A DNA stretch of 64,000 nt. It comes from Pholiota molesta (Eukaryota > Basidiomycota > Agaricomycetes > Agaricales > Strophariaceae). Every line of letters starts with the position of its first letter. Position 1 is the first letter of the stretch. The notes under the pieces are model-generated. The model made no database searches. It had not been told where the DNA came from and saw only the letters and a list, made by a program, of their open reading frames with translations. The stretch is from the NCBI GenBank assembly GCA_014925825.1, contig JACGCK010000061.1:1-64000 (forward strand), written 5' to 3'. Of this stretch, positions 1 through 10,153 are shown piece by piece. The translations under genes were made by a program, and so were the position numbers.

Positions 1-15
1 TTTTATCTCCTTCAG

Positions 16-1931
16 TATGATCCCTATACGAGAGGCGTTGAAGAGTACGCAATATCAAGTCTGCACTCCACTATCTCCCGACTTCCTGTTTCGCATCCTT
101 TTGATTACCGCTATCCACCGCAAAGCGGAGATCTGATGCTTTTTTCTGCCTTTTAGAGATGTTTTCATAACGAATCCAGATGGTGCAGAGTATATCAGAC
201 AGGTTTCGCCGGGGTACACGGTGTGTTGCTTCTTGCACCTCAGATCGAGTCTACGCCTCTGACTCTAGCACACTCGCAAAAAAGGTATTCCCTGATTGAT
301 TCCAAACGAACACTCAAAGTTGGTGGGCGGAGGCGCTTCGTAATTGGAGCGCATCTGGCGTCGAGTTTTCCGGCATTTGGCTTGATATGAATGAGGCGAG
401 CTCATTCTGTGATTGGATCTTGGTTGGTTTGCTCTTCTTATGATGACTGAGATTGTGATTTTATCTAATCAATGTTTTCTGGATTTGTCGCCCTCAGCAG
501 TTCAAGTGCTGCCATTTGGCACCAACCCACCCTTTCTCTTGCCGGGCGAACCGGGCAACCCGGTCCTGGGCATGTTTAGGTTCTAAAAATGCTTGGCGTT
601 GGCATGGTTTAGCTGACTTATTTTTACAGACTATCCAGAATGGTAACATTCGTTTCTAATTGTTTTAGTGTACATCGTTTGACTGATGCCAAACGCTATA
701 GCTACAACTCGACAATCTTCGGCCCCAGTGGAAACATCACGGTCAACGGGACTTTGACATGTCCACTCAACACAGATGCTACGGTTTCCTCTCTCCGCAA
801 ACGAGGCTCGGGAGCAGGCAAGCAGCAGGGCGCCGATCTCAATGCGCCACCCTATGCCATTCACAATGGTTAGTCTACCGGTTTACCCATTCATCTACCT
901 CTGCGTATACGACGCAGCATCTAAACGCGTTTTTCTGCTACCTACAGGAAATGGACGGCTATCAACTCGCGCACTAGCCACAAACGCAACCCACGCCGAG
1001 GGCCAAGTAGAACTGGATGTCCACAATCTCTGGGGTATGATGGAAGAAAAGGCGGCGCATCTCGCGCTGCAGGATGCCATTCCCAGTAAACGGCCGTTCG
1101 TGAACAGCCGATCAACCTTCCCGTCCTTGGGGCGCTGGACCGGACATTGGGTGCGTGTGTAGTGGACGAAAGCCGCTGTGTTTCTGTCTTCTGGCTGTTG
1201 CCACACCGCATGCTGACTTGATCACAATTGTGGACGAACAGCTGGGCGACAATTTCAGTTTATGGGGTATCTCCGGTATAGCATCGCGGTACGTGTCCAT
1301 TCCAAACTGGCTCGTCCTCTTCTTCCCCCCCAAGATTAACGCCTTTCCGATTTAGAGCGTGTTGCAGTTCCAAATCTTCCAGATTCCATTTGTTGGCGCA
1401 GATACGTGTGGTTTTAGTGCGTCTTGCTTATTTGACTGTGTTTCATCCGCAGATGAAGTGGTGGCTAATGTGCTTGTTGTTAGATGGGAATACTGATGAA
1501 GAATTGTGCAATCGCTGGATGCAGCTCGCTGCGTTCACATCTTTCTACCGGAATCATAACATCAAGGGCGCGATATCGCAAGAGCCGTATAGGTGGGTCA
1601 GCATCGCTAACGCATCTCGGATGGCTATTGGTGTTCGTTATTCTCTGCTGCCTTATTGGGTGAGTGATCATATTGATATTTCTTGCGATCTCAATACTAA
1701 CAGACCTATAGTATACGCTGCTCGCCAATGCTTCGACGAGCAGCACACCACCTGTGCGGGCATTATTCTACAAATTCCCTAACGAGCCAGAGCTATTTGG
1801 CGTCAATTCTCAGTTCTTAGCGGGCGGAGACATTCTCGTTACTCCAGATTTGGACCCAAATGTGACAACGGTATCAGGCAAGTCATTTCGCCTTGTATTC
1901 TTCAACCTATTTGTCATTAATTTTGGCTTAG
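16..1931 (+). pseudogene. GH31 alpha-glucosidase relic, 5' cut by window edge
   Basis: The conserved core of a fungal secreted glycoside hydrolase family 31 alpha-glucosidase can be followed across several exons. The first visible exon starts after an acceptor AG at 15 (YDPYTRGVE), then DVFITNPDGAEYI, the nucleophile motif WLDMNEASSF near 380-410, PFLLPGEPGNP near 520-565, LWGMMEEKA near 1030, the acid/base region GRWTGHW joined across an intron to LGDNFSLW (1132-1265), [15 protein letters not shown] near 1370, [13 protein letters not shown] near 1490 and [10 protein letters not shown] near 1780. Family members hydrolyse terminal alpha-glucosides outside the cell. Two lesions are visible: an in-frame TGA at 297-299 where homologs carry Trp in a VFPDWF-like motif, and a frame break near 1264. 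After DPNVTTVS (about 1877) the family C-terminal domain cannot be recognised. Both catalytic Asp codons remain, so decay looks recent. The call as GH31 is firm; the call as dead gene is probable. Confidence 0.85.
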
Positions 1932-2969
1932 CGGTGCCGTCCTGCTTATAGCGCGGTGCGATTATATTGCCAGATTCCGCTTCCTGCCAGCGCCCGCGAA
2001 GTCACTTTTTTGTGCGGGATTAGGGCTGCGGAATGCTAGTCCGAACGGCTGCAGCACCTGCGCTCGATCCCGACCGCCATCTCTTTCCAGAACACGCCGT
2101 CTGCGGGACTCTTCAGTGCCACAAAGGCTGTGTGCTCGCTGCACAATAAAAAGGGGCTTGAGGGCAGCTCAGCAAAAGAAGGCCCCACTGAATGAGGGAT
2201 CTGCAAGGTATGCCGGACAGAATGATCAAGAGTTGGCCTACTCTGATCCCTCCCTCGTTCAACAGCTCTTCTGGCTAAGATGGCGGCAGCGGCACCGGTA
2301 ATGCAAACTCTGCATGCGACAGCAACAAGGCGATGAAAAATGCGCCCAGCAGCTCGGACGCCTACCGATTGAAGCTCACGAGTACGAGCACGCTGAAACT
2401 CGACACCAAGGCGGTTCCACAAGCTCTTTAATTGAGATCGATAGCACCTCAGTTGTGGAGTGCTGCCGCTGCCCTCACTTTTGCTCTCCTCCTGCCACCC
2501 ATCAACAATTGAGGCCCCATCACTGCCCAGTCCATCTGCTATGCCACAATCACGCCTTCAATTTTTCCGTGATACCCAGCAGGTACTGCGTGTGCAATGA
2601 TGAGCAGCTCACCCACGGATGGATGCTCTGCCATCAGAGTCTACCCAACCGTCTGCACCTACAAGGAGTGTTGCAATGCTTGCGGCCTCTGCGGCGTGCA
2701 GACGCTTAAGATGAAGGCATTTGCTAAGCCTCTGGGTGTTGCCGCTCTGCAACCTCAAGATGAACCCCCAGGCGCGCGCCAGCCTGCGGCCCCAAACTAC
2801 ATCTGTAGTGGCGAGTACGAGTATCCATGTTTACGGGCGCGGGTACACCTCGCGCCGCCTGGGGGTTATCTGCGCCATTCACTAGCGCCCTGGCTGCCTC
2901 ATACGCAATTCATTGAAAGTGCTTCATGCACTAATGTTAGAGACCACTAAAATTTGAACATCTCCCCCG
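1932..2969. other. Gene-free relic sequence between GH31 and LINE
   Basis: No conserved gene could be recognised. The plus strand shows short broken pieces, including a Ser/Thr-rich stretch near 2300-2420 followed by a hydrophobic run (SAAAALTFALLLP, about 2460-2500). That run resembles the tail of a GPI-anchored secreted protein, but stop codons and frame changes surround it. It may be the decayed 3' part of the GH31 gene or of another secreted protein. Nothing on the minus strand is convincing. Confidence 0.4.
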
Positions 2970-3985
2970 TTTTTTTTTTTTTTCTTTTTTTTTTAAAATC
3001 CATGTATTGTCCGTCAGGCGGGCCCTATGCCAGACGCCGGCTACAGTGTAAGCTACCTATCTATATATCTGTGTGTAATGCGCGCCATGTCAATCGTGCG
3101 ATGGACTGTCTGATGCTGGAGCCAGACTCCCATGGCTGTCAACGAAGCGACCTGTGTCCTCGATGAATCGCAGCACCGCGGACAGGTGTTTCTTATCCCC
3201 CAGCACGTCCTCATCCACCCGCCGTACTCCCCCCAAACTGGCCTGTAACACCGTCCTCTCCTTGTGGTATCCCGCGCACTCCATGAGGTAGTGCCGCACT
3301 GTCTCAGGCGCCTCCCCGCTCTTCTCGCATACAGGATCGTCCGCCACATGCATGCAATACAGATAGGCCGAAGTGGAACATGCCCCGTCCGTAGCTGCAC
3401 GAGTATGCTGCGCTGTCGCCTGGTGAGTGTTGCTGTGAGACCTCGGAACTTCGCTGACGGTGCTGCGGCTTCATATTTCAGCATGCGCTGGTATCGAGGT
3501 CCCATGCGGAAGGCCTTTTCATGCTCTCATTTCGATCTGCCGCGCAACCGCTGGCGAACCGCGCTACGACTGTCTGGCAGACCTCTCGCCAGCACCCCGA
3601 AGTGGCTCCGTCGATCCATCTGCTGTCCTTCCGCCGCCCGTTTTGCCTCTGCATCCACCAGCTCGCTGCCTATGACATCCATGTGTCCGGGTATCCATCG
3701 CATCTCCACCTGGATCCCTGTGTGAGTATTCTGCACCGTCTCGTAGCGGCGATGAATCTCATCTATGAGGAATCCTCCAGGTCCGGGCTTGCGCTTGTGG
3801 TGTGCACGCAAAGATGCCTGGTTGTCCACATAGATCATCACCCTCGCACGTCTGAGGTCGGCCGTGTCCCTGCGCAGCAACTCCATCGCGAGCAGTTGGC
3901 CGGCACACTCTCCCTCGAAGACAGTGTTCTGTTGCTCCGTTCCTAGGAAATATCTCGCCACCTGCATCTCCCTCATTGACTGGTA
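2970..3985 (-). mobile_element. 5'-truncated LINE retrotransposon: RNase H, zinc knuckle and poly(A) tail
   Basis: On the minus strand, 3976-3527 encodes an RNase H domain with YVDNQASLRA, WIPGHMDV and DAEAKRAAEG, the pattern typical of the C-terminal end of fungal non-LTR (Tad-like) polyproteins. Downstream, 3353-3090 encodes a Cys/His segment (CEKSGEAPETVRHYLMEC) matching the small zinc-binding tail after RNase H. It lies in a different frame, so the fragment is frameshifted. The plus strand then has a poly-T run at 2970-2994, broken by one C, which is the element's poly(A) tail seen from the other strand. Reverse transcriptase and endonuclease are absent, so this is a dead 5'-truncated insertion. 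The upstream limit (about 3985-4020) is approximate and no target-site duplication was found by eye. Confidence 0.8.
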
Positions 3986-4045
3986 AGGAGCCCTAGGCCT
4001 GGTAATACTAATAAGGAATCACAAATCTAGCAATGATACCCCACA

Positions 4046-4649
4046 TTACATCCTTTTTTGAAGTTCACGAAGAAGGCTCTTCAATGTCTTATTAACTTCC
4101 ATTCTATCTTCCCTTGCTTCTGCAGCCATTCTATCCAGGCTTTCTACGACGCCTGCAATTTTTTCTTCGAGCCTCCCTTCGTCTTTGCTAGGATGCAGGC
4201 CTTTCCTGAGTTTCTTGCTCTCACGAGTCTTGCCTCCGAGACCAGTAGGTGAGCTCGGTGAGCTCATGCGCTATCATATTGAACCCGGAGTCAGGAAAGT
4301 AGATTATCAAGAAGCAAGAGCAGATTACCTTTTTACCGCTCTGCGCAGAAGAAGCATTGGTAATGCCTATTTTTCCTCGAGCATTTCGAGGCGCTGTACT
4401 GCCTGAAGGGCTACCCTCTGCTGTACCGGATCGTCTGTGACCTGCGCAGCGATGAGAAGGCTTGTCCTCATAACGAGAGCGCCGAGGTCCTGGGGAGCTG
4501 GCGCCATCCTTGCCAATTATTGGCTCATCCTTGCCGATTCGGATTGGAGGAAAGTCGGACTCGTCTGCACTTGTAGGCTGGTCCGCAAGCTGGGACGCAG
4601 GAAGCGTGCAGTATACGGGAACAATGCGACGGTGAGGCTTGTCACCCAT
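4046..4649 (-). CDS. Small coiled-coil protein of unknown function, divergent partner of the DUF6698 gene
   Basis: Two exons join cleanly: 4649-4329 and 4228-4046, with a GT-AG intron of about 100 bases (4328-4229), giving about 167 residues. The first two thirds are polar and low complexity, rich in Pro, Ser, Gly, Arg and Lys, and look disordered. The last 55 residues, from ESKKLRKGLHPSKDEGRL onward, form a strongly charged heptad-like helix (VVESLDRMAAEAREDRMEV) predicted to be a coiled coil. No catalytic motif, signal peptide or membrane segment is seen and no family was recognised. It is transcribed away from the DUF6698 gene with 337 bases between the start codons, suggesting a shared promoter. 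The alternative is that both belong to one degraded transposon. Confidence 0.55.
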
Positions 4650-4986
4650 GATTTAATTTGACTACCCCAAACACAGGCTCTCTTTATACACCGCGCATCG
4701 CGACAGGCAATTCTCAGCCCCATTTATTCGCATTAAAGGCAAGCATTTTTCTTGTTGGAACTCATACCTAACACAAGGCATGCCTAGCTGCTCCGGCTCT
4801 GGTACTAGTCATACCTGGCGGCCCCGGCAGTAATACTGACTCTTACTGAGTAGCTCTGACGATCATGCCGAGCGGGTCCGCCACTAGCAGGCACTAGTTC
4901 GTATCTTTGACTCAGCCAGGCTTGGCCTTGTCTTATTAATTAATCGATGCCTTTATTCCTCATCCCCATCTCCTTCGTTCGCACTT
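4650..4986. promoter_or_regulatory. Shared spacer between two divergent genes
   Basis: This 337-base spacer lies between the start codons of the coiled-coil gene (minus) and the DUF6698 gene (plus), so it must hold both promoters if both are expressed. No clear TATA box was identified. Pyrimidine-rich sequence immediately precedes the plus-strand ATG, as is common at fungal starts. Confidence 0.35.
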
Positions 4987-6545
4987 ATGTCCACAGGATC
5001 TCGACGAACTTCAAGCCCAGCTGAGGAGTCGACTCATCGTGAAATAGATGATGCACTTAAAGCTGTGATCAGGACCTATGTAGGCTCTGCCCTCACCGCA
5101 GCAAAAGAAAGTGGCTCAAGGTTTTTTTTTTTGCTCTTTCATAGCCCAGATGCTCACTTGCATATCTGTAGCAAACGAGCTCAAAATGAAGAAGAGGATG
5201 AAAATTCACCATCTGATAGCAAAGGATACCCCAGCTACGGACGCATCTACGGTCGTCAAGATGATCCCTTCACAAACATCGACACTGTCGTGAATTTCGG
5301 GATAAAATACGAGATAACAGAAGAGGATTGGGAGAACGGCGAAGAACAGCAAACACTGTCAACTAAGTAAGGCTATATCTTCCTGAATTGCCATCGCATT
5401 GACTTATCCAATGACCAGGGATGGGCGACTCCTTCATAGCTGGGAGCTATTGTGCTCCATTATCCCAGACTTCCGCAGGCAAATGCTGGCTCTTTCCGAC
5501 CATCGCAAGCTTCGAAAGGCTACCTGCCAGCAGGCAAGTCCAGGCTGACTCTGAAGTTGTTGCCTATATCTAATACTCATGTCAGATTCATCACGGCGTT
5601 GCGACGGTCAGAGCTGATGACACCAGCAGTCTAAAAGCCTGGATTCCATCCTATATCCTCGTAAATCCCAAGGACACACTCACGCCACCTATAGCAATGA
5701 GAAATAAGCTCAAGAACGATCGCGGCTTTTACCACCCTGTGACCGCATCCTTGCTCTGCCCTATTAAATACCCTGATACTCCTGAGTAAGCCTTTTTCCT
5801 TGCTTACTTCTTATTCCAGCTGCTAATTTCTGATAGGACGTATGCCGATATCAAAGCTGGAAAACTACCCCTCACAGCAGAGCTGCTCCCGCGGTTCCTG
5901 TTCCCCCATAACCATATCTACGACCCCACTGACATTTCAAAAGACCTCCTCTGTGGTCACGTGATGTACAGAGTAAGCCAATTCCACCTAAACACTAAAC
6001 ACGCCCTCAACAGTGCTCTTTTGTTTTCAGGCAGCGAAGCATATATTTCAAGGCCCTTCATCAGCCTTAGAAGAGCCCGGTGCCCACCGTGGCAAGCAGG
6101 GTAATGCAGCGATATGTGGCATAACCTCTTTGTCACCTCGCATGATCGCTTATGTGGCAATTCAAGTTAGCCATCCTATCAATTGTGCAACTTCAGACTG
6201 CTGGATGCTAACCATGAGCTTCTTAGGTCCGCTTTGCCCTCAGCTCAGCTACTGCCTGGGTTGCTAAAGATGGCACCTTTAGCTATACTGATTTCTACTG
6301 GCACATCGTAGGGTTGCTCGATGATGAGGATGATTTGGAGAGCCAAGAAACCATCAGACTCTTCAACTAGTAAGCAAACATGATTGCCTTAATTTCTTAT
6401 TCTGATACTGCCTCCTTTTAGCCATGTTTTTGGGGCAAAATCAGACTCCCGCGGCAATACCAGTACAGATGCCACCGAAGTTGAGGATGAGTTTGAATTA
6501 ATCAAAAAACAGCGAGCTGCAAAGCGTGCACGCCTCTCTCAGTAA
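4987..6545 (+). CDS. DUF6698 family protein
   Basis: This multi-exon gene starts at ATG 4987 and stops at TAA 6543-6545. Recognisable exons read DGRLLHSWELL (about 5420), DDTSSLKAWIPSYI (about 5620), NDRGFYHPVTASLLCP (about 5730), LPRFLFPHNHIYDP (about 5895), KHIFQGPSSA (about 6040), SLSPRMIAYVAIQVRFALSS (about 6140-6240) and a basic end KKQRAAKRARLSQ. This order matches DUF6698, a family I know from Agaricomycetes with no assigned biochemistry. An acidic Ser/Glu-rich region precedes the domain. A T-rich stretch at 5121-5171 is best read as an intron, which restores SKRAQNEEEDE. One intron (5534-5585) uses a GC donor. The frame is open throughout, so the gene may be functional. Its accessory surroundings raise the possibility of mobile-element cargo, but that is inference. 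Confidence 0.75.
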
Positions 6546-7800
6546 TCAATGAGCACCTAATAGCCAGTACATTATTTGTTAATTAATTGCATCCGGAATT
6601 TCAAACAAGGTGGCTTTTCCGAAATCTGATTATTTAGATCCTCGTCACAGTGGGATTACCAGCGCGGCCTATCTATATCTTACAGCAGCAGTAACACAAA
6701 GCTGGCATGAGCAAATTTTTTGATAGAGGAAGACAAGGACTGATATCGAAACAAACTAATATAACCTTTGTAAATCCGACAATTTTGTGGATATATTTCC
6801 AGACTTGCAGTCTAAATTGCTCTGGCCGATTTTGAACACCTCGACATCCATCATCCGACATCCTGAGGAAATGCATTGCCTAGCACAGGTAAGAATCTCT
6901 ATAAACAGAAAGATCTTCTGACAATGTAAGTTGAAGACCAGGATTTCCTTAAGACTAAGTAAATGCATATTAAGATTGTGGACTAGCCAAGCCTAATCCC
7001 TACTTCATAATGCCTGTATGATATTTCCTTTATGGCTGGTCGAAATCATCTTGCCTGATGCCAAACACCGTGGCATTTACAAACCGAAACCATAAGGGAA
7101 TGTGTCGATAGAGATAAAAGAAAATCTTCGCAAATGGAAAAGTTTCTGACATTACAAGTCAAAGGCTGATGATCGTTCAAGACAAGTTCAAGATCAAATA
7201 AGTGCATGTACAAATTGCAGAATAGCCAAGCCTAGCCCTACCATATGAAGCCTATGTTTTTTCTGGAGACTCCACGAAATGCAAAAATGTGGTAAAAATG
7301 AAAATAATTATGAACAGAGAGATTTCTGATATTTACAAGTCGAAGGCCGATGCCTGTTCAAGATCAAATAAGTGCATATACAAGTTGTGGAATAACCAAG
7401 CCTGACCCTACTCTGCGAGGCTTGTCTTTCCTTGGAGACCATGGGAGATGCGGTAAAAAAGACATAGATGGGGAAAGTTGTGCAATACCTCCTTTATGGC
7501 CAGGCTAGACCACCTCGTCTGACGATGGCATCCATTGATCGAAGTCCTGAAAAAAATGTATTGCTTTGTTTAAATAAAAATATGTGCCGATATCAAAATT
7601 TCTAACAATGCAGGATAAAGAATGGTATTTAATCAAAATTAAATAAACATATGTCGGTGTGGTAGACCAACCAAACCTAAGCCTACTTTGTACAGCATCC
7701 CAAATCTGATCAAAATTAAAAACTTGTGAGGTTTGTGCAAAAGCTCCTTTGTGACAATGCCTTTTGACACTTTGTGACAATGTAGGGTTTTTGACCGCTG
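6546..7800. repeat. Array of diverged direct repeats, AT-rich, no gene
   Basis: A block of about 55 bases recurs four times in the same orientation, at about 6951-7005, 7190-7243, 7360-7412 and 7631-7690. All copies share an AAATAAGTGCAT-like start, a middle resembling ATAGCCAAGCCT and an ending close to CCCTAC. Spacing is about 240, 170 and 270 bases. Flanking words recur as well: a TTTCTGACATTTACAAGTC-like stretch precedes copies B and C, and a CTCCTTTATGGC-like stretch appears near 7025 and 7491. Short minus-strand reading frames here show no family. The block looks like a decayed tandem repeat or the untranslated end of an unrecognised element. Confidence 0.6.
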
Positions 7801-8017
7801 CCAGGCCTTATCAAGGCCTTATAATTTTGCGCCATGCTCTCCCTGTTTTGCTGATGTGGGAGGTGAATGAAGTGGTGGTGCGGTTTCGGTGTAAAGAGCA
7901 GCAGGAGAGAGAGTTGGCGAATTCGAGTCGGTCCATGCAAACCGACGACGAAAACGCGGGACCCCGTCGAGAGGTTGAGCCTTCCGCTTCAGGCCAGGCG
8001 ACGGGTTAGAAAGGGTC

Positions 8018-9475
8018 TTAGGCCCTTCCTGCCGAACCCGAGCTACTTTCTCCAGCACCTCCGCTCGTTCCAGACTTTCCTTTGTTGAAGGCGTCCCGCT
8101 TAGCTTGGAGGAGGATGTCGCAAGTGGAGTTGTCCCGTGCTCGGTGTTTAAGACCACACTCACTACAGATCCCATGCAGCCTTCGGTTAGGGCAAGGATC
8201 ACTACACTTGCCGAAGTTCCAATTTTGACAAGGAACTGTGCGAACTTTCGACTGCTGCCCAGAAGAAAGGCCCGATTGAGACCGTTTTCCAAGAATGGAT
8301 GTGGATGCGGAGGCACGGAAGAGCTGTGACAACAGCGAGAAGTGATAGTTGGATTCGATGTCCAAACGGAATGGGCTCTTCGAATAGCGATCTCGAACTT
8401 CGAGATCAAAATCGATTGCAGACTTTGGATCTGGTGCTGCGCGGAACATATTGAGCATATATTGGTGATAAGCAGCGAGCTCGTCCGTCCGGTGACGATA
8501 AACCATGCGGACTCCAGCGCTCCAAGCGCTGAAGACACAAGACCATTCTGACTCAGATTTAAGGGGTTTGCGAGCCGTTGAACTGTCCTTCTTGATGAGG
8601 GAAAAACCGCCAGCAAATTCCCGTGGATCATCATTGTGATCAAACCCACGGTCCATGGAGGCATGGAGTTTCTCAAAGTTGACAAAATGGTCTTGAACGA
8701 TGAGTTTCCAGATGGAGCGGGGGATCGGATCCAGGAGAGGCTGAACCTGCAACATGTCAACAAGGTTGTCAATCGTCTTCTCCGAAGCAAGAGCTCGACG
8801 AAGCTCCCAAGTGGTCTTGACATGCGGATCATCCACATTAACACTGCATAACTGCTCGAGATGGGGTGCGAGAGCGAGGACATGGCTGGGGAGTGAGAAA
8901 GACTCTGATGGAGATGGCTTGATATTGAACAACTTGGCAAGATCTTCGGCTGACAAGCCAGAGGAAGTTGGCTCGCGCAACTTGGGAGTGATATGTTTGA
9001 GCTTGGCCTGGAGGACTGCCCAGGCCGCGGACTCAGTGGCCTTCTTCCTGGAAGCTTCGAGGCGAGCCCGTGCGGCAGCTTCAGTTTCGGCTCGCCGAGC
9101 ACGATACTCCTCGATCTCGGATTCAGTGAGGCCCTCCGGTGTTTTCTCGCGTTGATCCGATGTATGGGTTCCATCGTCAGCGGGGTCAACCTGCTCGGGG
9201 CCGCTTCGCTGCTGATCGAGGTGTTGTTCCAGGAGATTGACATAATCTCGGCCCTCGCCAGGGGTGGCCCCAAGTTCTTGTAACTTCTCCAAGAATTTAT
9301 CGGAAGGGAAACGACCTTCGACAACGTCGTCGACGAGAGACTTGAAGCCTTCGACTCAAAGTCGTACATCTTCGACTTGACTGCCACCAGAGGGAGTACC
9401 GCTCGTAGTGCCAACTGAGCTGCCGCTCGCAGGTGCACCGCTCGCGTCGCTATTTGGAGGATTGACATTGGTCAT
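8018..9475 (-). pseudogene. Gag-like zinc-finger ORF of a retroelement, one in-frame stop
   Basis: The frame opens at ATG 9475 (MTNVNPPNSDASG) and runs to a stop at 8018, about 485 codons, interrupted by a single TGA at 9356-9358. It has a Ser/Gly-rich head, a charged coiled-coil region (EIEEYRARRAETEAAARARL), a conserved-looking core containing FRAAPDPKSAIDFDLEVRDR, and a C-terminal Cys/His cluster CQNWNFGKC, CPNRRLHGIC, CSECGLKH that should bind zinc. This layout recurs in basidiomycete retroelement ORFs that precede reverse transcriptase or tyrosine recombinase genes. I recall the type but cannot name the family with certainty. No reverse transcriptase, protease or recombinase lies downstream, so it is a solo remnant or a domesticated copy. 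Apart from the one stop the frame is undisturbed over more than 420 codons. Confidence 0.65.
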
Positions 9476-10153
9476 TAGGTAAGACGTTGATGGGCGAGGG
9501 TACCGAGGTGCAAGGTGTCGAAAGAAAAAAGGCTCAAAACTACGAGGAAAAACAGTAAGTAAATGTAAATACTTTTGAGCCCGGAGGCGAGGACGAAGTC
9601 CTAAGAGAAATCCAGCAAGGAACATACCAAATGAGTGATTAATGGAATATAAGATAGATTAAGAGGGGCGAAGCCTCGAAGAGATTAATCACTGTGCAAG
9701 AGGTGTAATGTTCAGTGCTGGAAATGAGGATGAAGCGCGGGGCGCTTACCTGTGCTGAGATGTCGAGATGGGAGTCTGAGGACAAAAGCAGCACAGGTGA
9801 GAAAGAGCTGAAGGCCGAAACCTTTTCCTGACTAAGCATCCGCTAGAATTTAGCACTAAGACAGAAATTCGGCACACCATTTTGAGTGCGTACGAGCGGT
9901 GCTCGGCACAAGGAGAGAGCGAGCGGAGCTCGAAGGTAGAAACTCTGAGTGGGCTCAGAGGCCTACGGAATGTCTCCCTACCCTCGGAATCCGCATTACG
10001 ACGAACATCGTTGTCAGTGGTCACATCACGTGTTGTGATGTTCGTGTTTCAAATTGAAATATTGCAGTCATTATCTGTCATTTGCTTTTTACTCCACCTT
10101 TACTTGCTCTTATACTCTCACTCTAATTTATTGTTCGTCCACTATATAACCAC
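9476..10153. promoter_or_regulatory. Spacer upstream of rad4 with small inverted repeats
   Basis: No gene was recognised. The spacer separates the gag-like ORF (minus) from rad4 (plus). It holds a perfect 10-base inverted repeat (AGTGATTAAT at 9634-9643, ATTAATCACT at 9684-9693) and a 7-base hairpin (CTCTGAG at 9943-9949, CTCAGAG at 9954-9960). A TATATAA-like stretch lies just before the rad4 start (about 10142-10149), embedded in pyrimidine-rich sequence. Confidence 0.4.

Noticed and set aside
2460..2510. Possible GPI-anchor tail of a secreted protein
   Set aside because: The hydrophobic run is suggestive, but no open frame with a signal peptide connects to it and stops surround it.
7819..9468. 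Minus-strand frame of 549 codons
   Set aside because: It overlaps the gag-like ORF in another frame, is Ser/Arg-rich and low in complexity, and has no motif. The zinc cluster and coiled coil lie in the other frame, so this is a shadow.
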